From assembly GCA_958298945.1 (NCBI GenBank), contig OY282610.1, forward strand, positions 42,415,667 through 42,479,666: a stretch of 64,000 nucleotides of DNA. The letters are read 5' to 3'. Positions within the stretch are counted from its first letter, which is position 1; every line of letters begins with the position of its first letter. This document shows positions 15,601-28,402 of the stretch, one piece after another. Made by a program: the position numbers and the translations under genes. The stretch comes from Atherix ibis. Its lineage: Eukaryota > Arthropoda > Insecta > Diptera > Athericidae. The notes beneath the pieces are model-generated. The model searched no databases. It was not told the origin of the DNA and saw only the letters and a program-made list of their open reading frames with translations.

Positions 15601-18600
15601 AACTTTTACTGAAAATTTTTACTGAACATTTTTACTGAAAATTTTTACTGAAAATTTTTGCTGAAAATTTTTGCTGACAATTTTTGCTGACAATTTTTGC
15701 TGACAATTTTTGCTGACAACTTTTACCAAAATTTTTACTGAAAATTTTTACTAAACTTTTTACTAAAATTTTTACTGAAAATTTTTATTGACAATTTTTA
15801 CTGACAATTTTTACTAACAATTTTTGTTGAAAATTTTTGCTGACAATTTTCGCTGAAAATTTTTACTGAAAAGTTTTACTGAAAATTTTTACTAAAATTT
15901 TTACTAAAATTTTTACTGAAAATTTTTACTGAAAATTTTTCCTGAAAATTTTTACTGACAATTTTTGCTGACAATTTTTGCTGACAACTTTTACCAAAAT
16001 TTTTACTGAAAATTTTTACTGAAAATTTTTACTGAAAATTTTTCCTGAAAATTTTTACTGACAATTTTTGCTGACAATTTTTGCTGACAATTTTTGCTGA
16101 CAACTTTTACCAAAATTTTTACTGAAAATTTTTACTGAAAATTTTTACTGAAAATTTTTACTGAAAATTTTTACTGAAAATTTTTACTGAAAATTTTTAC
16201 TAAAATTTTTACTGAAAATTTTTCCTGAAAATTTTTACTGACAATTTTTGCTGACAATTTTTGCTGACAATTTTTGCTGACAACTTTTGCTGGCAACTTT
16301 TACTGAAAATATTTGTTGAAAATTTTTACTGAAAATATTTGTTGAAAATTTTTACTGAAAATTTTTGCTGACAATTTTTGTTGACAATTTTTGCTGACAA
16401 CTACTACTGACAATTTTTGCTGACAATTTTTGCTGACAATTTTCGCTGAAAATTTTTGCTGACAATTTTTACTGAAAATTTTTACTGAACATTTTTACTA
16501 AAATTTTTACTGAAAATTTTTCCTGAAAATTTTTACTGACAATTTTTACTGACAATTTTTGCTGACAAGTTTTGCTGACAATTTTTGCTGACAACTTTTA
16601 CTGAAAATATTTGTTGAAAATTTTTACTGAAAATATTTGTTGAAAATTTTTACTGAAAATTTTTGCTGACAATTTTTGTTGACAATTTTTGCTGACAACT
16701 TCTACTGATAATTTTTGCTGACGATTTTTGCTGAAAATTTTTGCTGACAATTTTTGCTGAAAATTTTTACTGAAAATTTGTACTAAACTTTTTACTAAAA
16801 TTTTTACTGAAAATTTTTATTGACAATATTTACTGGCAATTTTTACTGACAATTTTTGCTGAAAATTTTGCTGACAATTTTTGCTGACAATTTCCGTTGA
16901 AAATTTGTACTGAAAATTTTTACTGAAATTTTTACTAAAATTTTTACTGAACATTTTTACTGAAAATTTTTACTGAAAATTTTTACTGACAATTTTTGCT
17001 GACAATTTTTGCTGACAACTTTTAATGAAAATATTTGTTGAAAATTTTTACTGAAAATATTTGTTGAAAATTTTTACTGAAAATTTATGCTGACAATTTC
17101 TGTTGACAATTTTTGCTGACAACTTCAACTGACAATTTTTGCTGACAATTTTTGCTGACAATTTTCGCTGAAAATTTTTGCTGAAAATTTTTGCTGAAAA
17201 TTTTTACTGAAAATTTTTACTAAACTTTTTACTAAAATTTTTACTGAAAATTTTTATTGACAATTTTTACTGGCAATTTTTACTGACAATTTTTGCTGAA
17301 AATTTTTGCTGACAATTTTTGCTGACAATTTTTGCTGACAACTTTTACTGAAAATTTTTGCTGACAATTTTTACTGACAATTTTTGCTGACAACTTTTAC
17401 CAAAATTTTTACTGAAAATTTTTACTGAAAATTTTTACTAAAATTTTTACTAAAATTTTTACTGAAAATTTTTACTGAAAATTTTTCCTGAAAATTTTTA
17501 CTGACAATTTTTGCTGACAATTTTTGCTGACAACTTTTACTGAAAATTTTTGCTGACAATTTTTGCTGACAATTTTTGCTGACAACTTTTACTGAAAATT
17601 TTTGCTGACAATTATTATTGACAATATTTACTGACAATTTTACTGACAATTTTTGCTGAAAATTTTTGCTGACAACTTTTACCAAAATTTTTACTGAACA
17701 TTTTTACTGACAATTTGAGACTGACAATTTTTGCTGACAACTTTTACTGACAATTTTTGCTGACAATTTTTGCTGACAATTTTTACTGACAATTTTTACT
17801 GAAAATTTTTTCGGAAAATTTTTACTGAAAATTTTTACTGAAAATTTTTACTAAAATTTTTACTAAAATTTTTACTGAACATTTTTACTGAAAATTTTTA
17901 CTGAAAATTTTTACTGACAATTTTTGCTGACAATTTTTGCTGACAACTTTTAATGAAAATATTTGTTGAAAATTTTTACTGAAAATATTTGTTGAAAATT
18001 TTTATTGACAATTTTTACTGGCAATTTTTACTGACAATTTTTGCTGAAAATTTTTGCTAACAATTTTTGCTGACAATTTTTGCTGACAATTTTTGCTGAC
18101 AACTTTTACTGAAAATTTTTGCTGACAATTTTTACTGACAATTTTTGCTGACAACTTTTACCAAAATTTTTACTGAAAATTTTTACTAAACTTTTTACTA
18201 AAATTTTTACTGAAAATTTTACTAACTTTTTACTAAAATTTTTACTGAAAATTTTTATTGACAATTTTTACTGACAATTTTTACTGACAATTTTTGCTGA
18301 AAATTTTTGCTGACAATTTTCGCTGAAAATTTTTACTGAAAATTTTTCCTGAAAAATTTTACTGACAATTTTTGCTGACAATTTTTGCTGACAACTTTTA
18401 CTGAAAATTTTTACTGAACATTTTTACTGAAAATTTTTACTGAAAATTTTTGCTGAAAATTTTTGCTGACAATTTTTGCTGACAATTTTTGCTGACAACT
18501 TTTACCAAAATTTTTACTGAAAATTTTTACTAAACTTTTTACTAAAATTTTTACTGAAAATTTTTATTGACAATTTTTACTGACAATTTTTACTAACAAT

Positions 18601-21370
18601 TTTTGTTGAAAATTTTTGCTGACAATTTTCGCTGAAAATTTTTACTGAAAAGTTTTACTGAAAATTTTTACTAAAATTTTTACTAAAATTTTTACTGAAA
18701 ATTTTTACTGAAAATTTTTCCTGAAAATTTTTACTGACAATTTTTGCTGACAATTTTTGCTGACAACTTTTACCAAAATTTTTACTGAAAATTTTTACTG
18801 AAAATTTTTACTGAAAATTTTTACTGAAAATTTTTACTGAAAATTTTTACTGAAAATTTTTACTGAAAATTTTTACTGAAAATTTTTAATGAAAATTTTT
18901 ACTGAAAATTTTTACTGAAAATTTTTACTGAAAATTTTTACTGAAAATTTTTACTGAAAATTTTTACTGAAAATTTTTACTGAAAATTTTTACTAAAATT
19001 TTTACTGAAAATTTTTCCTGAAAATTTTTACTGACAATTTTTGCTGACAATTTTTGCTGACAATTTTTGCTGACAACTTTTGCTGGCAACTTTTACTGAA
19101 AATATTTGTTGAAAATTTTTACTGAAAATATTTGTTGAAAATTTTTACTGAAAATTTTTGGTGACAATTTTTGTTGACAATTTTTGCTGACAACTTCTAC
19201 TGACAATTTTTGCTGACAATTTTTGCTGACAATTTTCGCTGAAAATTTTTGCTGACAATTTTTGCTGAAAATTTTTACTGAAAATTTTTACTAAACTTTT
19301 TACTAAAATTTTTACTGAAAATTTTTATTGACAATTTTTACTGGCAATTTTTACTGACAATTTTTGCTGAAAATTTTTGCTGACAATTTTTACTGAAAAT
19401 TTTTTCTGAAAATTTTTACTGAAAATTTTTACTGAAAATTTTTACTAAAATTTTTACTGAAAATTTTTCCTGAAAATTTTTACTGACAATTTTTGCTGAC
19501 AATTTTTGCTGACAATTTTTGCTGACAATTTTTGCTGACAATATTTGTTGAAAATTTTTACTGAAAATATTTGTTGAAAATTTTTACTGAAAATTTTTGC
19601 TGACAATTTTTGTTGACAATTTTTGCTGACAACTTCTACTGACAATTTTTGCTGACAATTTTTGCTGAAAATTTTTGCTGACAATTTTTGCTGAAAATTT
19701 TTACTGAAAATTTTTCCTGAAAATTTTTAATGAAAATTTTTCCTGAAAATTTTTGCTGACAATTTTTGCTGACAACTTTTACCAAAATTTTTACTAAACT
19801 TTAAACTAAAATTTTTATTGACAATTTTTACTAAAATTTTTACTAAAATTTTTACTGAAAATTTTTACTGAACATTTTTCCTGAAAATTTTTACTGACAA
19901 TTTTTGCTGACAAATTTTGCTGACAACTTTTACCAAAATTTTTACTGAAAATTTTTACTGAAAATTTTTACTGAAAATTTTTACTGAAAATTTTTACTGA
20001 AAATTTTTACTGAAAATTTTTACTGAAAATTTTTACTAAAAATTTTTACTAAAATTTTTACTGAAAATTTTTCCTGAAAATTTTTACTGACAATTTTTGC
20101 TGACAATTTTTGCTGACAATTTTTGCTGACAACTTTTGCTGGCGACTTTTACTGAAAATATTTGTTGAAAATTTTTATTGACAATTTTTACTGACAATTT
20201 TTACTGACAATTTTTGCTGAAAATTTTTGCTGACAATTTTCGCTGAAAGTGTTTACTGAAAATTTTTACTGAAAATTTTTACTGACAATTTTTGCTGACA
20301 ATTTTTGCTGACAACTTTTACTGAAAATTTTTACTTAACATTTTTACTGAAAATTTTGACTGACAATTTTTGCTGAAAATTTTTGCTGACAATTTTTACT
20401 GAAAATTTTTTCTGAAAATTTTTACTGAAAATTTTTACTGAAAATTTTTACTGACAATTTTTGCTGACAATTTTTGCTGACAATTTTTGCTGACAACTTT
20501 TGCTGGCAACTTTTACTGAAAATATTTGTTGAAAATTTTTACTGAAAATATTTGTTGAAAATTTTTACTGAAAATTTTTGCTGACAATTTTTGTTGACAA
20601 TTTTTGCTGACAACTTCTACTGACAATTTTTGCTGACAATTTTTGCTGACAATTTTCGCTGAAAATTTTTGCTGACAATTTTTGCTGAAAATTTTTACTG
20701 AAAATTTTTACTAAACTTTTTACTAAAATTTTTACTGAAAATTTTTATTGACAATTTTTACTGGCAATTTTTACTGACAATTTTTGCTGAAAATTTTTGC
20801 TGACAATTTTTACTGAAAATTTTTTCTGAAAATTTTTACTGAAAATTTTTACTGAAAATTTTTACTAAAATTTTTACTGAAAATTTTTCCTGAAAATTTT
20901 TACTGACAATTTTTGCTGACAATTTTTGCTGACAATTTTTGCTGACAATTTTTGCTGACAATTTTTGCTGACAACTTTTACTGAAAATATTTGTTGAAAA
21001 TTTTTACTGAAAATATTTGTTGAAAATTTTTACTGAAAATTTTTGCTGACAATTTTTGTTGACAATTTTTGCTGACAACTTCTACTGACAATTTTTGCTG
21101 ACAATTTTTGCTGAAAATTTTTGCTGACAATTTTTGCTGAAAATTTTTACCGAAAATTTTTCCTGAAAATTTTTAATGAAAATTTTTCCTGAAAATTTTT
21201 GCTGACAATTTTTGCTGACAACTTTTACCAAAATTTTTACTAAACTTTAAACTAAAATTTTTATTGACAATTTTTACTAAAATTTTTACTAAAATTTTTA
21301 CTGAAAATTTTTACTGAACATTTTTCCTGAAAATTTTTACTGACAATTTTTGCTGACAATTTTTGCTGAC

Positions 21371-22016
21371 AAGTTTTGCTGACAATTTTTACTGAAAATT
21401 TTTACTGAAAATTTTTACTGAAAATTTTTACTGAAAATTTTTACTGAAAATTTTTACTGAAAATTTTTACTGAAAATTTTTACTAAAAATTTTTACTAAA
21501 ATTTTTACTGAAAATTTTTACTAAAATTTTTACTGAAAATTTTTCCTGAAAATTTTTACTGACAATTTTTGCTGACAATTTTTGCTGACAATTTTTGCTG
21601 ACAACTTTTGCTGGCGACTTTTACTGAAAATATTTGTTGAAAATTTTTACTGAAAATTTTTACTGACAATTTTTGCTGACAATTTTTGCTGACAAGTTTT
21701 GCTGACAATTTTTACTGAAAATTTTTACTGAAAATTTTTACTGAAAATTTTTACTGAAAATTTTTACTGAAAATTTTTACTGAAAATTTTTACTGAAAAT
21801 TTTTACTAAAAATTTTTACTAAAATTTTTACTGAAAATTTTTACTAAAATTTTTACTGAAAATTTTTCCTGAAAATTTTTACTGACAATTTTTGCTGACA
21901 ATTTTTGCTGACAATTTTTGCTGACAACTTTTGCTGGCGACTTTTACTGAAAATATTTGTTGAAAATTTTTACTGAAAATTTTTGCTGACAATTTTTGTT
22001 GACAATTTTTGCTGAC
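21371..22016. repeat. Recent 323-bp tandem duplication inside the satellite
   Basis: The string starting AAGTTTTGCTGACAATTTTT at 21371 recurs at 21694 with the same succession of variants, including the rare ACTAAAAATTTTT and the GCTGGCGACTTTTAC unit. Confidence 0.75.
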
Positions 22017-22699
22017 AACTTCTACTGACAATTTTTGCTGACAATTTTTGCTGACAATTTTCGCTGAAAATTTTTGCTGACAATTTTTGCTGAAAATTTT
22101 TACTGAAAATTTTTACTGAAAATTTTTATTGACAATTTTTACTGGCAATTTTTACTGACAATTTTTGCTGAAAATTTTTACTGACAATTTTTACTGAAAA
22201 TTTTTTCTGAAAATTTTTACTGAAAATTTTTACTGAAAATTTTTATTAAAATTTTTATTGAAAATTTTTCCTGAAAATTTTTACTGACAATTTTTGCTGA
22301 CAATTTTTGCTGACAAGTTTTGCTGACAATTTTTGCTGACAACTTTTACTGAAAATATTTGTTGAAAATTTTTACTGAAAATATTTGTTGAAAATTTTTA
22401 CTGAAAATTTTTGCTGACAATTTTTGTTGACAATTTTTGCTGACAACTTCTACTGACAATTTTTGCTGACGATTTTTGCTGAAAATTTTTGCTGACAATT
22501 TTTGCTGAAAATTTTTACTGAAAATTTTTACTAAACTTTTTACTAAAATTTTTACTGAAAATTTTTATTGACAATATTTACTGGCAATTTTTACTGACAA
22601 TTTTTGCTGAAAATTTTTGCTGACAATTTTTGCTGACAATTTCCGCTGAAAATTTTTACTGAAAATTTTTACTGAAAATTTTTACTAAAATTTTTATTA

Positions 22700-22850
22700 A
22701 AATTTTTCCTGAAAATTTTTCCTGAAAATTTTTCCTGAAAATTTTTCCTGAAAATTTTTCCTGAAAATTTTTCCTGAAAATTTTTCCTGAAAATTTTTAC
22801 TGAAAATTTTTCCTGAAAATTTTTCCTGAAAATTTTTATTGAACATTTTT
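22700..22850. repeat. Homogenised CCTGAAAATTTTT tract
   Basis: About ten nearly consecutive CCTGAAAATTTTT monomers sit here, whereas elsewhere this type occurs singly. Similar pure tracts of ACTGAAAATTTTT lie at about 2925-3075 and 18784-18985. They mark local expansion of one monomer type. Confidence 0.8.
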
Positions 22851-23483
22851 ACTGAAAATTTTTAATGAAAATTTTTGCTGAAAATTTTTGCTGACAATTT
22901 TTGCTGACAACTTTTACCAAAATTTTTACTGAAAATTTTTACTAAACTTTAAACTAAAATTTTTACTGAAAATTTTTATTGACAATTTTTACTGAAAATT
23001 TTTGCTGACAATTTTTGCTGACAACTTTTACTGAAAATATTTGTTGAAAATTTTTACTGAAAATATTTGTTGAAAATTTTTACTGAAAATTTTTGCTGAC
23101 AATTTTTGTTGACAATTTTTGCTGACAACTTCTACTGACAATTTTTGCTGACAATTTTTGCTGAAAATTTTTACTGAAAATTTTTACTAAACTTTTTACT
23201 AAAATTTTTACTGAAAATTTTTATTGACAATTTTTACTGACAATTTTTACTGACAATTTTTGCTGAAAATTTTTGCTGACAATTTTCGCTGAAAGTGTTT
23301 ACTGAAAATTTTTACTGAAAATTTTTACTGACAATTTTTGCTGACAATTTTTGCTGACAACTTTTACTGAAAATTTTTACTGAACATTTTTACTGAAAAT
23401 TTTGACTGAAAATATTTGCTGAAAATTTTTCCTGACAATTTTTGCTGACAGTTTTTGCTGACAATTTTTGCTGACAATTTTAT

Positions 23484-23569
23484 TAGTGAGTCTAGAGCTA
23501 TTTCCGCAAAAATTTGCTGCACAAGTATTAGTGAGTCTAGAGCAATTTCCGCAAAAATTTGCTGCACAT
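23484..23569. repeat. 43-bp tandem duplication at the array edge
   Basis: ATTAGTGAGTCTAGAGC plus the following ATTTCCGCAAAAATTTGCTG occurs at 23484 and again at 23527, one mismatch apart, directly at the junction with the 13-bp satellite. Confidence 0.85.
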
Positions 23570-25343
23570 TGTATTTACAAAAGTACAAGAATTCACATGC
23601 TTGCAAGTGTTCAAATTCACCTTGTGTGCGTTGTATGTGTGTGAGTAAGGAGTTAGTACCACAGTTATCTCCTGCACATTTGCCTTGACTTGTTAATAGT
23701 TTTATTGTATTGATAGGATGCTTAGTTGCATAGATATCGATGTATAAGTGATAGTTTTTTGCATAAAGTTATCATTTAATGCACAGCGTTAAGCAGTGTA
23801 GAATGTATATTTTTGCCTAGCTTAGCTCAGAAGCGTCGGTTTGAGTTCGGGTTAGCTTCTACACCTGCCCCAGTAGTGTGCGGTCGTTTTAGTACCAGAA
23901 GCATGATCCTTAGATGACTGCTTCCCTCTCTCAGTGAAAAGATAGGTTTTAACCTTGTTTGAGGTTGTTTTTGTTGTAATTTTATGTTGAAAGAGTTTAA
24001 CCCCTCAAATCCTACCTTTATTTAGTCGTAGCCTTTTGGGAGTAGTATCATCTTGTAGCCCCGGAAATTCCTGACTTCTCCATGCTTATCTCGGTTACCC
24101 TAATCCTCCCTTTAGGCTTCTAGAACAAAAGTTCTGTTGGCTTAACATTTTTAGGGTAAGCTTTGACGCTGACTGCAACTTTGACGCCGACTTCAAAGTT
24201 TGACCGCAAATTTGAAGTCGTCCAGGGTCCTGACTTTGACGCTGACTGCAACTTTGACTTGACTGCAAAGCTGGCTTTGTCCTGGTTTCCCGCGTGTATT
24301 CGTTGCACGCCATTTTGTTTGGATTTTTCCATGTGCTAGCCGTTTTTTCAAATTTTTCCACGTGCTAGGCGTTTTTTCAAATTTTTCCATGTGGTAGCCA
24401 TTTTGTCGGATTTTTTCAAGTGCTAACCGTTTTTTCAAATTTTTCTAAGTGCTAACCGTTTTTTCAAATTTTTCAGTGCTAACCGTTTTTTCAAATTTTT
24501 CCACGTGCTAGCCGTTTTTTCAAATTTTTCCATGTGGTAGCCATTTTGTCGGATTTATCCACGTGCTAACCGTTTTTTCAAATTTTTCCAAGTGCTAACC
24601 GTTTTTTCAAATTTTTCCGTGCTAACCGTTTTTTCAAATTTTTCCACGTGCTAGCCGTTTTTTCAAATTTTTCCATGTGGTAGCCATTTTGTCTATTTTA
24701 CCACGTGCTAACTGTTTTTTCAAATTTTTCCACGTGCTAACCGTTTTTTTCAAATTTTTACACTTGCTAACCGTTTTTTCAAATTTTTCCACATGCTAAC
24801 CGTTTTTTCAAATTTTTCCATGCTAACCGTTTTTTTCAAATTTTTACACATGCTAACCGTTTTTTCAAATTTTTCCACATGCTAACCGTTTTTTCAAATT
24901 TTTCCATGCTAACCGTTTTTTCAAATTTTTTCACGTGCTAACCGTTTTTTAAAATTTTTTCATGTGCTAGCCATTTTGTCGGATTTTACCATGTGCTAGC
25001 CATTTTTACGGAATTTTTCAGTATTTTTGTACAAGAATAGCTCTAGCTAGTGTATTAACATTGGGAAGTGAATAATTATACTACTATCATGTAGTCCTAT
25101 AATTTCCCTACCCCCCTCTACCAAGGACGCTATATTACCAGCACATATACAGGTATAATATGATATTTAATGTACTCATATACTAATACTTTCATTAAAT
25201 ATTTTAGAAAATTGACAACCATACAAACGTTTTACCATACACTGTCAAGCTCAGCAACAACACATCCAACTCAGACATGTCATGCCATGTAGCCAACACT
25301 TTGCCAAGATAGTATTATTATATTTTGATTAAATTGCTGTAGT
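23527..25343. repeat. 1.5-kb satellite unit 1 (1817 bp)
   Basis: This is the longest unit. Its minisatellite (about 24311-25019) is the most expanded. It carries the CTTCTACACC variant. The preceding junction duplicates the first 43 bp of the unit. Confidence 0.9.
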
Positions 25344-26931
25344 ATTAGTGAGTCTAGAGCAATTTCCGCAAAAATTTGCTGCACATTGTATTTAAAAAAG
25401 TACAAGAATTCACATGCTTGCAAGTGTTCAAATTCACCTTGTGTGCGTTGTATGTGTGTGAGTAAGGAGTTAGTACCACAGTTATCTCCTGCACATTTGC
25501 CTTGACTTGTTAATAGTTTTATTGTATTGATAGGATGCTTAGTTGCATAGATATCGATGTATAAGTGATAGTTTTTTGCATAAAGTTATCATTTAATGCA
25601 TAGCGTTAAGCAGTGTAGAATGTATATTTTTGCCTAGCTTAGCTCAGAAGCGTCGGTTTGAGTTCGGGTTAGCTTCTTCACCTGCCCCAGTAGTGTGCGG
25701 TCGTTTTAGTACCAGAAGCATGATCCTTAGATGACTGCTTCCCTCTCTCAGTGAAAAGATAGGTTTTAACCTTGTTTGAGATTGTTTTTGTTGTAATTTT
25801 ATGTTGAAAGAGTTTGACCCCTCAAATCCTACCTTTCTTTAGTCGTAGCCTTTTGGGAGTAGTATCATCTTGTAGCCCCGGAAATTCCTGACTTGTCCAT
25901 GCTTATCTCGGTTACCCTAATCCTCCCTTTAGGCTTCTAGAACAAAAGTTCTGTTGGCTTAACATTTTTAGGGTAAGCTTTGACGCTGACTGCAACTTTG
26001 ACGCAGACTTCAAAGTTTGACTGCAAATTTGAAGTCGTCCAGGGTCCTGACTTTGACGCTGACTGCAACTTTGACTTGACTGCAAAGCTGGCTTTGTCCT
26101 GGTTTCCCGCGTGTATTCGTTGCACGCCATTTTGTTTGGATTTTTCCATGTGCGAGCCGTTTTTTCAAATTTTTCCACGTGCTAGGCGTTTTTTCAAATT
26201 TTTCCATGTGGTAGCCATTTTGTCGGATTTTTTCAAGTGCTAACCGTTTTTTCAAATTTTTCCAAGTGCTAACCGTTTTTTCAAATTTTTCCGTGCTAAC
26301 CGTTTTTTCAAATTTTTCCACGTGCTAGCCGTTTTTTCAAATTTTTCCATGTGGTAGCCATTTTGTCTATTTTACCACGTGCTAACTGTTTTTTCAAATT
26401 TTTCCACGTGCTAACCGTTTTTTTCAAATTTTTCCACATGCTAACCGTTTTTTCAAATTTTTCCACATGCTAACCGTTTTTTCAAATTTTTCCATGCTAA
26501 CCGTTTTTTCAAATTTTTTCACGTGCTAACCGTTTTTTAAAATTTTTTCATGTGCTAGCCATTTTGTCGGATTTTACCATGTGCTAGCCATTTTTACGGA
26601 ATTTTTCAGTATTTTTGTACAAGAATTGCTCTAGCTAGTGTATTAACATTGGGAAGTGAATAATTATACTACTATCATGTAGTCCTATAATTTCCCTACC
26701 CCCCTCTACCAAGGACGCTATATTACCAGCACATATACAGGTATAATATGATATTTAATGTACTCATATACTAATACTTTCATTAAATATTTTAGAAAAT
26801 TGACAACCATACAAACGTTTTACCATACACTGTCAAGCTCAGCAACAACACATCCAACTCAGACATGTCATGCCATGTAGCCAACACTTTGCCAAGATAG
26901 TATTATTATATTTTGATTAAATTGCTGTAGT
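25344..26931. repeat. 1.5-kb satellite unit 2 (1588 bp)
   Basis: Its minisatellite lies at about 26121-26610. It has the CTTCTTCACC variant shared only with unit 4 and exactly the same length as unit 4. Confidence 0.9.
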
Positions 26932-28402
26932 ATTAGTGAGTCTAGAGCAATTTCCGCAAAAATTTGCTGCACATTGTATTTAAAAAAGTACAAGAATTCA
27001 CATGCTTGCAAGTGTTCAAATTCACCTTGTGTGCGTTGTATGTGTGTGAGTAAGGAGTTAGTACCACAGTTATCTCCTGCACATTTGCCTTGACTTGTTA
27101 ATAGTTTTATTGTATTGATAGGATGCTTAGTTGCATAGATATCGATGTATAAGTGATAGTTTTTTGCATAAAGTTATCATTTAATGCATAGCGTTAAGCA
27201 GTGTAGAATGTATATTTTTGCCTAGCTTAGCTCAGAAGCGTCGGTTTGAGTTCGGGTTAGCTTCTACACCTGCCCCAGTAGTGTGCGGTCGTTTTAGTAC
27301 CAGAAGCATGATCCTTAGATGACTGCTTCCCTCTCTCAGTGAAAAGATAGGTTTTAACCTTGTTTGAGATTGTTTTTGTTGTAATTTTATGTTGAAAGAG
27401 TTTGACCCCTCAAATCCTACCTTTCTTTAGTCGTAGCCTTTTGGGAGTAGTATCATCTTGTAGCCCCGGAAATTCCTGACTTGTCCATGCTTATCTCGGT
27501 TACCCTAATCCTCCCTTTAGGCTTCTAGAACAAAAGTTCTGTTGGCTTAACATTTTTAGGGTAAGCGTTGACGCTGACTGCAACTTTGACGCAGACTTCA
27601 AAGTTTGACTGCAAATTTGAAGTCGTCCAGGGTCCTGACTTTGACGCTGACTGCAACTTTGACTTGACTGCAAAGCTGGCTTTGTCCTGGTTTCCCGCGT
27701 GTATTCGTTGCACGCCATTTTGTTTGGATTTTTCCATGTGCGAGCCGTTTTTTCAAATTTTTCCACGTGCTAGGCGTTTTTTCAAATTTTTCCATGTGGT
27801 AGCCATTTTGTCGGATTTTTTCAAGTGCTAACCGTTTTTTCAAATTTTTCCAAGTGCTAACCGTTTTTTCAAATTTTTCCGTGCTAACCGTTTTTTCAAA
27901 TTTTTCCGTGCTAACCGTTTTTTTCAAATTTTTCCACATGCTAACCGTTTTTTCAAATTTTTCCACGTGCTAACCGTTTTTTCAAATTTTTCCGTGCTAA
28001 CCGTTTTTTCAAATTTTTCCACGTGCTAACCGTTTTTTCAAATTTTTTCATGTGCTAGCCATTTTTACGGAATTTTTCAGTATTTTTGTACAAGAATAGC
28101 TCTAGCTAGTGTATTAACATTGGGAAGTGAATAATTATACTACTATCATGTAGTCCTATAATTTCCCTACCCCCCTCTACCAAGGACGCTATATTACCAG
28201 CACATATACAGGTATAATATGATATTTAATGTACTCATATACTAATACTTTCATTAAATATTTTAGAAAATTGACAACCATACAAACGTTTTACCATAAA
28301 CTGTCAAGCTCAGCAACAACACATCCAACTCAGACATGTCATGCCATGTAGCCAACACTTTGCCAAGATAGTATTATTATATTTTGATTAAATTGCTGTA
28401 GT
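26932..28402. repeat. 1.5-kb satellite unit 3 (1471 bp)
   Basis: This is the shortest complete unit. Its minisatellite (about 27712-28081) lacks one GTGGTAGCCATTTTGTC block found in neighbouring units. Confidence 0.9.

Larger units (their letters stand above)
3207..23075. repeat. Higher-order marker: ATATTTGTTG doublets scattered through the satellite
   Basis: A distinctive doublet, ATATTTGTTGAAAATTTTT followed by ACTGAAA and a second ATATTTGTTG, first appears near 3207. It recurs about 25 times up to about 23060, for example near 3525, 3841, 4152, 4870, 5717, 6066, 8280, 9694, 10396, 12489, 16309, 20517, 20990, 22350 and 23033. It is usually followed by the same string (GCTGACAATTTTTGTTGACAA, then ACAACTTCTACTGAC). 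Spacing is irregular, from about 310 bp to 1.6 kb. It is absent from 1-3200 and from the right block at 33799-35221. Confidence 0.8.
1..23480. repeat. 13-bp satellite array, left block
   Basis: The whole stretch is a head-to-tail array of a 13-bp monomer, roughly 1,800 copies. Main types are GCTGACAATTTTT, ACTGAAAATTTTT, CCTGAAAATTTTT, ATTGACAATTTTT, GTTGAAAATTTTT and a 12-bp ACTAAAATTTTT. Types are interspersed in recurring strings, so a higher-order structure lies over the monomer. No other sequence interrupts it. Because 13 is not a multiple of 3, three monomers give a 39-bp/13-residue cycle on the minus strand that lacks stops in GCTG-type units. This creates many Lys/Gln/Ser-rich open frames that are artefacts. 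The array extends past the left edge of the window. AT-rich simple satellites of this kind are typical of pericentromeric heterochromatin (inference). Confidence 0.97.

Noticed and set aside
1..23480. Possible CRISPR array
   Set aside because: There are no unique spacers of fixed length between repeats. It is a contiguous satellite in eukaryotic DNA.
134..23606. Many minus-strand open frames rich in KNCQQKLSAKIVS in the 13-bp satellite
   Set aside because: They are a by-product of a stop-poor 13-bp repeat read in 39-bp cycles. They start and end wherever ACTG-type units introduce TAA, with no conserved start or independent coding signal.
23815..23860. A-box-like TAGCTCAGAAGCG in the 1.5-kb unit, possible tRNA or SINE promoter
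   Set aside because: The B-box-like GAGTTCGGGTT lies too close and matches poorly, and no cloverleaf can be drawn.
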